Below, one piece after another: positions 49,658 through 58,829 of a stretch of 64,000 nt of DNA (within the stretch, counting starts at the first letter, position 1; each line of letters starts with the position of its first letter). This stretch comes from Mycobacterium asiaticum (lineage in GTDB: Bacteria; Actinomycetota; Actinomycetes; Mycobacteriales; Mycobacteriaceae), in NCBI RefSeq assembly GCF_001673635.1, contig NZ_LZMH01000069.1, positions 124,001-188,000 of the forward strand. The letters run 5' to 3'. The position numbers and the translations under genes are program-made. Under the pieces are notes generated by a model. It was not told the origin of the DNA and ran no database searches. It saw nothing but the letters and a program-made list of their open reading frames with translations.

Positions 49658-50977
49658 TCAGTGCGGTATCGGCGTGTAATGCGCGGAATCGCTGGTGAAT
49701 TCGGGCTTTCCGTAGGTCCTCAGTCGCGACTTGAGCAGCCGGATGACATATCGGTCGACCAGCTGGCGCAGCGCGGGAATGTTATTGGCGCGCTGCACGG
49801 CAACAAAGCGCCCGGCGATGAACGGCCCGGTCAGGGCGATGCGGATGCGGTCGGCCACTCCTATCGAGACGCCCATGGCCTCGGCGGTTTCGCGGTGGCC
49901 GTTGCAGAACGCCCGGACGAACGTCTCCTTGCTGTAGCTCTTCTCCACGGCCTCCGCGGCGCGGTCGAACCACGAGGTTCCAGGACGTAGATACGCAGCC
50001 ATCGTGGAGTCGACGAGTTCGCGGCAGACGGAGTCGAATCCGTCGCGCAAGAGCGCCGCGCGGGCGTGCATGACGTGAACCGTCTCGGCGGGGGTGGTGG
50101 GCAACAGTTCCTCGGGCAAACCGAGCAGGAAGCAGCGGTAGCGCCCGAACTCGACGAGCGCTCGCTCCTGCTCGTTGAACTTGTCCCGGCCCTGCCGCAG
50201 CACCTGTTGGGATGTCATGTACTGGCCGATCATGCCCGCCGGCATCTGGTCGACCTGCGGCACCGGCACGCCGTACACGTCGACATCCCACTTGTCGGAT
50301 TTCTTCAGGGCGTTGTAGCGGACCATCGAATGCATCAGCCGGACCATCGCGGCCGCTTCGAACCCCGGCCCGTACCGCTGCAACGCGCCCGGCAGGGTGG
50401 TGACGGCGAAGAAGCTTGCCGTCTCGTTGACCCGGCGCGCGGCGCGGCGACCCGAGAGCGCACCGGTCAGGCCCATCGGCAATGCCGCGTAGGTGTTGGT
50501 GAAGGTGGCGATGAAAGCGCCGCGGGTGATGAAGTGGGCCAGCAACGCCGCGGCGGCGCGCGCCTGCCGCGCACCCTCCTCGATCAGGTCGAAGTTGATC
50601 CAGTCCGGCTTGACCTCCATCGCGGCGATGAACGCCACCAGCTCTTCAGGCGCGTCGGGAACGGCGTCGATGCCATGGCGGCAGGCAGTCTTGAGCATGT
50701 CGATCAGCTCGGTGACGCTGTAGCGGCTCATCAACGCCGCGTACGGGTCGGCCACCACATCGCCGAGCATGGTCGCAGTCTCCATCAGCTCCAGGACGCG
50801 GTCGTCGGTGAGGATCTGGTCGCGGTCGGCGGCCCACGCCGGCAGCGACGACTTGTCGCCCGGCTGTTTGGTCAGCCGATACGGCCGCTCGTCAAAGTCG
50901 ATGTCGCCGTACAGATCTGGCTGCAGCTGCCGTTGACTTGCGACACGCTGCGCGAGCTCTGGGAAGTAGGTGACCAT
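49658..50977 (-). CDS. Oxygenase MpaB family protein (DUF2236)
   Basis: 439 aa, all-helical. The family (mycophenolic-acid cleavage MpaB and latex-clearing Lcp relatives) binds heme b through a conserved His; a candidate is RLMHSMVRYNAL, with upstream GAFIATFTNTYAALPMGLTGALS and downstream YMTSQQVL. Oxidative cleavage of a hydrophobic substrate is a family-based guess. It is divergent from a TetR regulator across a 39-bp palindrome and should be inducible. GAGAGGTC precedes the ATG. Confidence 0.8.
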   Translation of the reverse strand: MVTYFPELAQRVASQRQLQPDLYGDIDFDERPYRLTKQPGDKSSLPAWAADRDQILTDDRVLELMETATMLGDVVADPYAALMSRYSVTELIDMLKTACRHGIDAVPDAPEELVAFIAAMEVKPDWINFDLIEEGARQARAAAALLAHFITRGAFIATFTNTYAALPMGLTGALSGRRAARRVNETASFFAVTTLPGALQRYGPGFEAAAMVRLMHSMVRYNALKKSDKWDVDVYGVPVPQVDQMPAGMIGQYMTSQQVLRQGRDKFNEQERALVEFGRYRCFLLGLPEELLPTTPAETVHVMHARAALLRDGFDSVCRELVDSTMAAYLRPGTSWFDRAAEAVEKSYSKETFVRAFCNGHRETAEAMGVSIGVADRIRIALTGPFIAGRFVAVQRANNIPALRQLVDRYVIRLLKSRLRTYGKPEFTSDSAHYTPIPH

Positions 50978-50991
50978 GCAGACCTCTCGAT

Positions 50992-51030
50992 AACTAACAC
51001 TCTGTGAGTAATACTCACAAAGTGTTAGTT
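50992..51030. promoter_or_regulatory. 39-bp palindromic operator between the MpaB-like and TetR genes
   Basis: Left arm 50992-51010 (AACTAACACTCTGTGAGTA) and right arm 51012-51030 are reverse complements with a single mismatch around the centre base 51011. The right arm ends exactly at the TetR ATG (51031) and the left arm begins 14 nt before the MpaB-like gene. Each arm holds ACTAACACT and TGTGAGTA, enough for two TetR dimers. Confidence 0.8.
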
Positions 51031-51654
51031 ATGCTGTCAAGCGTGACGCAGGCCACCAGGGACGCCCCCAAGCGGCGGATGACCGCCGAACAGCGGCGCG
51101 AGCAGATCCTGGATGTCACGCACGCCATCGTCGACGTCGAGGGTTTTCATGCGGCGACACCGAACCGCATCGCCCGCGAAGCGGGAATCAACCGTTCGCT
51201 GATCTATCAGTTGTTCGGTGATCCCGCAAAGCTTTTCGTCGCCTTGGTCGACCGGGAGGCGGGACGGGCCGGCGAGCAGTTCGTCGAGGCGATCACTGAG
51301 TTGGGCGAGCCCACCGAGGACAACCAACCGCTGGTGCGCGCGTTCGACGGGGTGCTTGCCGCGGTCGACGCGCACACCGCGACGTGGCGGCTGTTCCTGT
51401 TTCCGCCGCAGGGCGCGCCGCCGGTGCTACATGAACGGCTGGCTCAATCTCAGACGGTGGTGCGGGACTTTCTCCAAGGGGAACTGCTGCGCCTGAACCC
51501 CAAGCTGCAGGACCCGGAATACACCGCGCGGATCCTCTACGCCGCCGGTCGCGAACTGCTGCAGCTTCGGCTCAGCGACCCGGACACCGCGACGCCGGAA
51601 CGGCTGCGCACCTTCGTGCACGGGCTGCGCGCGAATTTGCGCGAGCAGACGTAA
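51031..51654 (+). CDS. TetR-family transcriptional regulator
   Basis: 207 aa. HTH near the N-terminus: RREQILDVTHAIVDVEGFHAATPNRIAREAGINRS with the recognition helix followed by LIYQLFGDPAKLF. ATG 51031 was chosen because a GTG at 51004 lies inside the palindrome; GTG 51043 is also possible. No ribosome-binding site precedes it, so a leaderless or short-leader mRNA is likely. Divergent partner of the MpaB-family gene. The stop codon lies in the stem of the downstream hairpin. Confidence 0.85.
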   Translation: MLSSVTQATRDAPKRRMTAEQRREQILDVTHAIVDVEGFHAATPNRIAREAGINRSLIYQLFGDPAKLFVALVDREAGRAGEQFVEAITELGEPTEDNQPLVRAFDGVLAAVDAHTATWRLFLFPPQGAPPVLHERLAQSQTVVRDFLQGELLRLNPKLQDPEYTARILYAAGRELLQLRLSDPDTATPERLRTFVHGLRANLREQT

Positions 51655-51700
51655 AAGCCCCCGGCACGCCGTGCGTGCGGGGGCTTTTACGTCTGCTCGC
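51641..51700. terminator. Long bidirectional hairpin at the 3' end of the rpsJ-rpsQ operon
   Basis: Left arm starts GCGAGCAGACGTAAAAGC; a perfect 23-bp stem, a bulged G at 51664 and five more pairs close a CGT loop. The TetR stop (51652-51654) lies in the stem and the rpsQ stop is 6 nt outside it. 27 of 30 bases of the left arm match the hairpin at 35483, with paired substitutions. Confidence 0.78.
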
Positions 51701-51705
51701 GAGGG

Positions 51706-52074
51706 TTACTTGGCCTTCTCGAGAATCTCCACCAGGCGCCAGCGCTTGGTGGCCGACAGCGGACGGGTCTCCATCAGCGAGACGCGGTCGCCGATGCCGG
51801 CGATGCTGTTCTCGTCGTGGGCCTTCACCTTCTTGGTGGTACGAATGATCTTGCCGTACAACGGGTGCCGCACGCGGTCTTCGAGCTCGACCACGATGGT
51901 CTTCTGCATCTTGTCGCTCACCACGTAGCCGATACGTGTCTTACGACGCCCGCGCGGCTTCGGCGTGGCCGGAGTGTGCTTGGGACCCTTCTCCTTCGAG
52001 CCGGCGTCCTTGGCGGCGGCCTTCGGAGCGGCTTTGGTAGCGGCCTTGGCCGGTGCCTTCTTCGCTTCTGCCAT
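51706..52074 (-). CDS. rpsQ: 30S ribosomal protein S17
   Basis: 122 aa. Core S17 fold: TRIGYVVSDKMQKTIVVELE and HPLYGKIIRTTKKVKAHDE. The first 35 residues are an Ala/Lys/Pro-rich mycobacterial extension. ATG 52074 overlaps the rpmC stop by one base (TGATG); GTG 52077 is also possible. Last gene of the S10 operon here. Confidence 0.95.
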   Translation of the reverse strand: MAEAKKAPAKAATKAAPKAAAKDAGSKEKGPKHTPATPKPRGRRKTRIGYVVSDKMQKTIVVELEDRVRHPLYGKIIRTTKKVKAHDENSIAGIGDRVSLMETRPLSATKRWRLVEILEKAK

Positions 52075-52316
52075 CACGATTCCTTCTCGTCGGACCCATC
52101 GGGGCCGGAAGCCAGACCCAGTTCGCGTTCGCGCAGCACCGTGTAGACGCGCGCGATTTCCTGACGCACGGTGCGGAGCCGGCGGTTGTTGCTGAGCTGG
52201 CCGGTGGCCATCTGGAAGCGCAGATTGAACAGCTCTTCCTTGGACTCACGTACGCGCTCGTGCAACTCCTCGTCGGTGAGCTCGCGCAGTTCGCCAGGGG
52301 AAACTCCCACTGCCAT
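52074..52316 (-). CDS. rpmC: 50S ribosomal protein L29
   Basis: 80 aa two-helix protein: MAVGVSPGELRELTDEELHE start and NLRFQMATGQLSNNRRLRTVR core. The start overlaps the rplP stop by one base. Confidence 0.96.
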   Translation of the reverse strand: MAVGVSPGELRELTDEELHERVRESKEELFNLRFQMATGQLSNNRRLRTVRQEIARVYTVLRERELGLASGPDGSDEKES

Positions 52317-52732
52317 CAGAACTGCTCCTCTCGGGTAACGATGCGTGCCTTGATCGGCAGCTTGTGGATTGCTCGGGTGAGCGCCGCGCGGGCGATCTGC
52401 TCGTTCGGGTAGCTCAACTCGAACAGCACCCGGCCCGGCTTGACGTTGACCACCCACCATTCCGGCGAACCCTTACCCGAACCCATCCGGGTTTCGGCGG
52501 GCTTCTTGGTCAGCGGGCGGTCCGGGAAGATGTTGATCCACACCTTGCCGCCACGCTTGATGTGCCGGTTGATGGCGATACGAGCGGACTCGATCTGACG
52601 GTTGGTGACGTAGGCGTGCTCCAGAGCCTGGATACCGTAGTCACCGAAGTTCACCGACGTGCCACCGCTGGCGATGCCACGCTGGCGTGGGTGGTGCTGC
52701 TTGCGATGCTTAACCTTGCGGGGAATCAACAT
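52316..52732 (-). CDS. rplP: 50S ribosomal protein L16
   Basis: 138 aa. MLIPRKVKHRKQHHPRQRG start, GGKVWINIFPDRPLTKKPAE signature and RMGSGKGSPEWWVVNVKPG. It lies 3 nt after rpsC. Confidence 0.97.
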   Translation of the reverse strand: MLIPRKVKHRKQHHPRQRGIASGGTSVNFGDYGIQALEHAYVTNRQIESARIAINRHIKRGGKVWINIFPDRPLTKKPAETRMGSGKGSPEWWVVNVKPGRVLFELSYPNEQIARAALTRAIHKLPIKARIVTREEQF

Positions 52733-52735
52733 GAT

Positions 52736-53575
52736 TCAGCTCTCCGTGCTCTGCGCTTCAGTTGCCGGCGCCGCGGCGGCCTCGGCCGCGGCAGGGGCCG
52801 AGGCCTCTTCGCCGCCCGCCGCGCGGCCGGCGTCGGTGCCGGTCGCCGTGGTGCCCGAAGCACCGCTACGACGGGGACGGGTGCCCGACGGCCGCTCGCG
52901 ACGCGGACGGTCGGCGGCCGGGGCGGCAGCGGCCAGTTCGCGCTTGCCGCCGACGATGTCGCCCTTGTAGATCCACACCTTCACGCCGATGCGGCCGAAG
53001 GTGGTCTTGGCCTCGTACAGGCCGTAGTCGATGTCGGCCCGCAGCGTGTGCAGCGGCACCCGGCCTTCGCGGTAGAACTCCGAACGGCTCATCTCCGCGC
53101 CGCCCAGTCGGCCCGAGCACTGCACCCGGATGCCCTTGACGTTGGGCTGGCGCATGGCCGACTGAATGGCCTTACGCATCGCCCGGCGGAATGCCACACG
53201 GTTGCTCAACTGCTCGGCAACGCCCTGCGCCACCAACTGTGCTTGCGACTCAGGGTTTTTCACCTCGAGGATGTTCAGCTGCACCTGCTTTTTGGTCAGC
53301 TTCTCCAGGTCGGCGCGAATGCGGTCCGCCTCGGTGCCCCGGCGCCCGATCACGATGCCCGGGCGGGCGGTGTGGATGTCGACGCGAACCCGGTCGCGGG
53401 TCCGCTCGATCTCCACGTCGGCGATACCCGCGCGCTCGAGGCCGGTGGACAGCAGCCGACGGATCGCCACGTCCTCCTTGACGTAGTCGGCGTACTGCTT
53501 GTCGGCGTACCAGCGCGACTTCCAGTCGGTGGTGATGCCCAGCCGGAAGCCGTGCGGATTGATCTTCTGGCCCAC
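52736..53575 (-). CDS. rpsC: 30S ribosomal protein S3
   Basis: 279 aa. KH domain with VRVDIHTARPGIVIGRRG (GxxG loop) and S3 C-terminal domain with KGIRVQCSGRLGGAEMSRSE. A C-terminal low-complexity Ala/Glu-rich tail of about 60 residues is typical of actinobacteria. The GTG start overlaps the rplV stop by one base (TAGTG). Confidence 0.97.
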   Translation of the reverse strand: MGQKINPHGFRLGITTDWKSRWYADKQYADYVKEDVAIRRLLSTGLERAGIADVEIERTRDRVRVDIHTARPGIVIGRRGTEADRIRADLEKLTKKQVQLNILEVKNPESQAQLVAQGVAEQLSNRVAFRRAMRKAIQSAMRQPNVKGIRVQCSGRLGGAEMSRSEFYREGRVPLHTLRADIDYGLYEAKTTFGRIGVKVWIYKGDIVGGKRELAAAAPAADRPRRERPSGTRPRRSGASGTTATGTDAGRAAGGEEASAPAAAEAAAAPATEAQSTES

Positions 53576-54162
53576 TAGTCTGAGCCTCCCTTCGCGTCAG
53601 AAGTCTCAGACGTCTTGGCTTCGGTCTTGGGCTCCGCTTTCTTGGCGGGCGCCTTCTTGGCGGCGGGTGCCTTCTTGGCCGTCGAAGCAGGTCCAGCCTT
53701 GGTCGCCGCCTTCTTGGCGTCCGAACCAGGTGCAGCCTTCGCGGCGGCCTTGCTGCCCTCGGCCCGACGTGCCCGCGACGACTTCGCCGCGCGCTGGTCC
53801 CTTGGGGGCCGGCTCTCCACGATCACCGTGATGTGGCTGGTGCGCTTGCGAATTCGGAACGCGCGGCCCTGGGCGCGGGGACGGATGCGCTTGGCGGTCG
53901 GCCCTTCGTCGGCGTACACCGTGGCCACCACGAGCGTGGACGGGTCCAAGCCGTTGTTGTTCTGCGCGTTGGCCGCGGCGCTGGCGATCACCTTGGCCAC
54001 CGGCTCACTGGCGGCCTGCGGCGCCCAGCGCAGGATGTCGAGGGCGTCGGTCACCGACTTGCCGCGGACCAGGTCGATGACCCGGCGCGCCTTCCTCGGC
54101 GACACCCGCACGAACCGCGCCTTGGCGGTCGCCGAGGGATATTCGATAGTGGTGGTACTCAT
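53575..54162 (-). CDS. rplV: 50S ribosomal protein L22
   Basis: 195 aa. L22 core in the first 115 residues ([20 protein letters not shown]; exit-tunnel loop near [18 protein letters not shown]), followed by about 80 residues rich in Ala and Lys, an extension typical of mycobacteria. The ATG overlaps the rpsS stop by 4 nt. Confidence 0.96.
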
Positions 54163-54440
54163 CGCCGCTTGCTCTTTCGGTCGTCCTTGATGTGCCCCTT
54201 GAAGGTGCGGGTGGGCGCGAATTCACCGAGCTTGTGCCCCACCATCGATTCGGTGACGAACACCGGGACGTGCTTGCGCCCGTCATGCACCGCGAAGGTG
54301 TGCCCGATGAAGTCGGGAATGATGGTCGAGCGTCGCGACCAGGTCTTGATGACCTGCTTGGTGTTCTTCTCGTTCTGCACGTCGACCTTCTTGAGCAGAT
54401 GGTCGTCGACGAACGGGCCCTTCTTCAGGCTGCGTGGCAT
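54159..54440 (-). CDS. rpsS: 30S ribosomal protein S19
   Basis: 93 aa. [19 protein letters not shown] start and the S19 signature region [23 protein letters not shown] in the usual place. Confidence 0.97.
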
Positions 54441-54452
54441 TGTTGGCTCCTC

Positions 54453-55295
<843 letters not shown>

Positions 55296-55332
55296 GTCTA
55301 ATCAGGTCTTTCTCTCGTCGCCCGGGCTCGGC

Positions 55333-55635
55333 CTAGGCCGGTGCTCCGAACAGGTCGATCGGCTTGCTGCCCGGAGCCAGAGTGACGATCGCGCGCTTGG
55401 TGCTCTTGCGCGTGCCGTATCCGGACCGGGTGCGCTTGCGCTTACCCTGCCGATTGGCGGTATTCACCGAGGCGACCTTGACGGAGAAGATCTTCTCGAT
55501 GGCGATCTTGATCTGCGTCTTGTTGGAGTCGGGGTGCACGACGAAGGTGTACACGTTGTCGTCGAGCAGTCCGTAGGACTTCTCGGAGATGACCGGCGCC
55601 AGGATGATGTCCCGCGGGTCAGCGATGGTCGCCAT
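55333..55635 (-). CDS. rplW: 50S ribosomal protein L23
   Basis: 100 aa. DIILAPVISEKSYGLL start and TKSTKRAIVTLAPG end; binds near the exit tunnel and contacts SRP and trigger factor. The start overlaps the rplD stop by one base. Confidence 0.97.
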   Translation of the reverse strand: MATIADPRDIILAPVISEKSYGLLDDNVYTFVVHPDSNKTQIKIAIEKIFSVKVASVNTANRQGKRKRTRSGYGTRKSTKRAIVTLAPGSKPIDLFGAPA

Positions 55636-56303
55636 CAGGCCGAAACCTCCTCGGACGATGAAGATGCCGTGTTGGCTGAGATGTAGGCGTTCAGTGCCTC
55701 GACGCTGAACACCACATCGTCGGCGCGCAGCACGTCGTAGGTGTTGAGCTGGTCCGGCGGCAGGATGTGCACACCGGGCAGGTTGCGCACACTCTTGACG
55801 CCCGCCTCGTCGCTGCGCCCGATGACCACCAACACCTGCTTGCGGTCGGTCAGGGTGGACAGGAACGCCTTGGCGCTCTTCGTCGAAGGAGTCTGGCCCT
55901 CCACGAACTCGGTGACCGCGTGGATGCGCCCGTTGCGTGCCCGGTCGGACAGCGCACCGCGCAATGCAGCAGCGATCATCTTCTTGGGCGTGCGCTGGCT
56001 GTAGTCCCGCGGCTGCGGGCCGTGCACAATGCCACCGCCGGTGAACTGCGGAGCCCGCGTCGAACCCTGGCGAGCCCGGCCGGTCCCCTTCTGCCGGTAC
56101 GGCTTGCGGCCACCGCCGCTGACGTCGCCGCGCGTCTTGGTCGCGTGCGTACCTTGACGTTTGGCGGCCTGCTGCGCCGTCACGACCTGGTGCATCAATG
56201 CGATGTTGGCCGGAGCGTCGAACAGCTCGGCCGGCAGGTCGATGGAGCCGTCGGTCTTGCCGGCCGGAGTCTTGACGTCAATCTTTAATGTCTTGTCCGC
56301 CAT
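55635..56303 (-). CDS. rplD: 50S ribosomal protein L4
   Basis: 222 aa. The exit-tunnel loop is GGGRKPYRQKGTGRARQGSTR; the globular part includes VLVVIGRSDEAGVKSVRNLPGV. In E. coli L4 also represses its own operon through the S10 leader. One-base overlap with rplC. Confidence 0.97.
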   Translation of the reverse strand: MADKTLKIDVKTPAGKTDGSIDLPAELFDAPANIALMHQVVTAQQAAKRQGTHATKTRGDVSGGGRKPYRQKGTGRARQGSTRAPQFTGGGIVHGPQPRDYSQRTPKKMIAAALRGALSDRARNGRIHAVTEFVEGQTPSTKSAKAFLSTLTDRKQVLVVIGRSDEAGVKSVRNLPGVHILPPDQLNTYDVLRADDVVFSVEALNAYISANTASSSSEEVSA

Positions 56304-56956
56304 TACTTCTCACCTCGTTTGATGGCACTGCGGACCACCACGAGTCCACCGGTGCGGCCCGGGACCGCACCCTTGATCAGCAGCACGCCGTTCTCGGCGT
56401 CGACCTTGTGCACCACCAGGTTCTGCACGGTCACCCGGTCGTTGCCCATCCGGCCGGACATCCGGGTGCCCTTGAACACCCGTGCCGGAGTGGCACATCC
56501 GCCGATGGAACCAGGGCGGCGGTGCACCGCCTGGGCGCCGTGGCTGGCGCCCTGTCCGCGGAAGCCGTGCCGCTTCATCGTGCCGGCGAAGCCCTTGCCC
56601 TTGGAGGTGCCGGTCACGTCGACGTAGGCGCCGTCGGCGAAGATCTCGGCCGTCAGCTCCTGACCGACCTCGTACTCGGCCGCAGCAGCCTCGTCGTCCA
56701 GGCGCAACTCGGCCAGGTGCCGGCGCGGGTTGACGCCCGCCGCCGCGTACTGACCGGTGACCGGCTTGTTGACCTTGCGGGGGCTGATCTCGCCGTAAGC
56801 GACCTGTACCGCGCTGTATCCGTCACGCTCCGGGGTCCGGACGCGGGTCACCACGTTCGGGCCGGCCTTGACGACAGTCACCGGCACGACGCGGTTGTTC
56901 TCGTCGAACACCTGCGTCATGCCCAGCTTGGTGCCCAGAATGCCTTTTCTTGCCAT
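56303..56956 (-). CDS. rplC: 50S ribosomal protein L3
   Basis: 217 aa. MARKGILGTKLGMTQVFDENN start and the long loop region FAGTMKRHGFRGQGASHGAQAVHRRPGSIG in the family position, where residues reach the peptidyl-transferase centre. Confidence 0.97.
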   Translation of the reverse strand: MARKGILGTKLGMTQVFDENNRVVPVTVVKAGPNVVTRVRTPERDGYSAVQVAYGEISPRKVNKPVTGQYAAAGVNPRRHLAELRLDDEAAAAEYEVGQELTAEIFADGAYVDVTGTSKGKGFAGTMKRHGFRGQGASHGAQAVHRRPGSIGGCATPARVFKGTRMSGRMGNDRVTVQNLVVHKVDAENGVLLIKGAVPGRTGGLVVVRSAIKRGEK

Positions 56957-56970
56957 TGCTCGCCGATCCC

Positions 56971-57276
56971 CTACTGGATGTTGACGTCGACACTGGCCGG
57001 AAGATCGATGCGCATGAGAGCGTCAACGGTCTTCGGCGTCGGGTCGAGGATGTCGATCAGCCGCTTATGAGTACGCATCTCGAAGTGCTCCCGCGAGTCC
57101 TTGTACTTATGCGGAGAGCGGATGACGCAGTACACATTCTTTTCCGTCGGCAGCGGCACCGGTCCCACGACGCTGGCTCCTGTACGGACGACGGTCTCGA
57201 CGATCTTGCGCGCCGACGCGTCAATAGCCTCATGGTCGTAGGCCTTAAGCCTGATGCGGATCTTTTGTCCCGCCAC
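56971..57276 (-). CDS. rpsJ: 30S ribosomal protein S10
   Basis: 101 aa. MAGQKIRIRLKAYDHEAID start and the S10 signature PLPTEKNVYCVIRSPHKYKDSREHFE in context. First gene of the S10 operon. GTAGGAGAAGC precedes the ATG. Also the NusE transcription-antitermination factor in bacteria. Confidence 0.97.
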   Translation of the reverse strand: MAGQKIRIRLKAYDHEAIDASARKIVETVVRTGASVVGPVPLPTEKNVYCVIRSPHKYKDSREHFEMRTHKRLIDILDPTPKTVDALMRIDLPASVDVNIQ

Positions 57277-57358
57277 GCTTCTCCTACCTCTTCTCCCACA
57301 CTTCGAGCCCGTGTCCGGACCTCAGCCGTTGTTCGACCTCAGTGCCCCCCGGCGCGCG

Positions 57359-57384
57359 GACCGGCCGCCCTGCGAGGGCCGGTC
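57359..57384 (-). promoter_or_regulatory. Hairpin in the S10 operon leader
   Basis: A perfect 8-bp GC stem (57359-57366 with 57377-57384) and 10-nt loop, about 85 nt upstream of the rpsJ start. A location like this suits leader control of the operon, as in enterobacterial S10 leaders, but sequence similarity to those is not evident. Confidence 0.35.
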
Positions 57385-57468
57385 TAGCGTTGCGCCGGAT
57401 ACTGCGCCGCTGTTTACCTGTCTTGGTTCAACCGCTCCCCGCGCTCGGGTGTGTCACCCGCACGCAGC

Positions 57469-57497
57469 CTCGTAGGCGGCCAAAATAGTCGCTCCAA
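57469..57497 (-). promoter_or_regulatory. Candidate promoter of the S10 operon
   Basis: Minus-strand TTGGAG (57497-57492), 17 nt, TACGAG (57474-57469). The -35 is reasonable and the -10 imperfect. The transcript would carry a leader of roughly 185 nt before rpsJ. Confidence 0.35.
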
Positions 57498-57727
57498 GGT
57501 TGGGACCGGACGCGCCCTGGTGGGCGCTGGTCGTATGCCCGGCCAGGCCTGAACCTGGCGCAAGGCAACCTGAACAGTATGCCCCAGATCAGCGCTTGGG
57601 CCAAATCCCAGGTGATGACGATCCGCGGGCTGCCCGGGACGCTCTCCGAATCGGGCCGACATCGACCCTAGCAGGGCTTTTCCGCCGTAGCGCGCGACCT
57701 ACGGAGCCGACCCGTACGCTTCCAACC

Positions 57728-58114
57728 GTGTTCGGGCCGAATCCGGGAGAACCTGACCCCGCACAGCCGATGATCGACTGGATCAACGGGGCGCCACCGG
57801 CCGAACTGGCGGTCGAACTCCTGGCGGTATTCGACCCGGAGGTTCCCAGGCGTGCGGCGGTGCTCGCGCTGTCGGATTTCAGTGACTGGATGTTTCGCGG
57901 ATTCCCCGAACGGACCGGCCTCATCCTGCGCGCCCGGCCCGTACAGGAATCCATTCTTGAGGCCCTGCAACTGCTCGAGCATTCCGAACTGCTGTACGTG
58001 CGCTGGATCACCGACAACGAATTCAGGTGGAGCGCTACCCGGTTGGCGCTGGCGACCTTGGCCACGGGCAAGTCCGCGGTGCGGCAACGCATCAGGGATC
58101 GGACGGGCCTCTAG
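57728..58114 (+). CDS. Hypothetical protein
   Basis: 128 aa, not recognised. From GTG 57728 the product starts VFGPNPGEPDPAQPMIDW and is mainly helical: PPAELAVELLAVF, RAAVLALSDFSDWMF, ESILEALQLLEHSEL, RWSATRLALATLATG. No signal peptide, transmembrane helix or known motif. The open frame extends upstream to 57500, but that part looks non-coding. It is convergent with the TetR gene (13 nt between ends). Coding status is likely from codon pattern and helical periodicity. Confidence 0.55.
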   Translation: MFGPNPGEPDPAQPMIDWINGAPPAELAVELLAVFDPEVPRRAAVLALSDFSDWMFRGFPERTGLILRARPVQESILEALQLLEHSELLYVRWITDNEFRWSATRLALATLATGKSAVRQRIRDRTGL

Positions 58115-58127
58115 TAGCGACCTGGGA

Positions 58128-58733
58128 TCACTGCGCGGCAACAGAACTCGCCGCGTCCCCGCCGCTGGCGTGCTCGCGTTGCACGTGCAGGAACCCGTCG
58201 ACGGCGGCGCGCGCGCACTCGCGGTAGTCGAAGTCCGGCAACGTACTCAGCCGGCCCAGCACCAGCGGGCCGATCAGCAGCGCGATGGCGCGCGAGCGGT
58301 CCACCTCGCCCAACTCGGCGGCCTGCGGACTGTCGAACAAGCTGTCGAATGGCGCGGCGTACTGCTGGGCGATGCGTTCGCGCAACGTGCTGATCGCGCT
58401 CTCGGCGCCGTCGGTGTGGCGAGGTTCCGGCATTTCCTGCAGGTCCGAACCCAACGCCAGCCACGCCATCGCGGTCAGGATGGCGGGCGCCTCGGCGATG
58501 GCTTCGGCCTGCCCCAGCACGATGGCCAGCAATCGGTCCCGCAGCGACCCCTCCGTCGGCGGCTCCGGGGCGGTGGGCATCAAGCTGTTGAAAGTTGCCG
58601 CCAGCAGGTCGTTTCCACTCGGAAAGTGGCGATACAGGGTGGCCCGCGCCACGTTGGCGGCGCGGGTGACCGCATCGACTGTCACCGCGCTCGGCCCCCC
58701 GGCGCGAAGCAGCGTCGCGGCGGCCTCGAGCAA
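58128..58733 (-). CDS. TetR-family regulator, start codon problematic
   Basis: 201 aa from TTG 58733. The HTH is VTVDAVTRAANVARATLYRHFPSGNDLL (about residues 17-44, described by its core ANVARATLYRHF), followed by a helical ligand domain. TTG 58733 cuts into the first HTH helix; the frame stays open upstream and an excellent SD (AGGGAGG, 58799-58793) stands 9 nt before an in-frame ATC at 58784, with no ATG, GTG or TTG in between. Either a rare ATC start is used or an original start was lost. It is divergent from an MFS drug transporter and probably represses it. Confidence 0.78.
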   Translation of the reverse strand: MLEAAATLLRAGGPSAVTVDAVTRAANVARATLYRHFPSGNDLLAATFNSLMPTAPEPPTEGSLRDRLLAIVLGQAEAIAEAPAILTAMAWLALGSDLQEMPEPRHTDGAESAISTLRERIAQQYAAPFDSLFDSPQAAELGEVDRSRAIALLIGPLVLGRLSTLPDFDYRECARAAVDGFLHVQREHASGGDAASSVAAQ

Positions 58734-58829
58734 CCGCGCCCGGGATCGCGCCGGACGGGGATCCTGACTACTCCCTTGGCTGATTGTGACGCACCTCCCT
58801 GTTTGGGTCCGAGGTTAACCGTCTATGCA

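Larger units (their letters stand above)
57277..57727. other. 451-bp leader/promoter region of the S10 operon and upstream region of a small gene
   Basis: On the minus strand it holds a candidate promoter (57469-57497) and two hairpins inside the resulting leader: GACCGGCC pairing with GGCCGGTC at 57359-57384, and CGGGTG-TGT-CACCCG at 57446-57460. Bases 57500-57727 form an open frame continuous with the next plus-strand gene but without recognisable protein features. No other gene is supported. Confidence 0.5.

Noticed and set aside
51004..51030. GTG 51004 as start of the TetR gene
   Set aside because: It lies inside the 39-bp palindrome and adds residues not typical of the family; ATG 51031 directly after the palindrome fits better.
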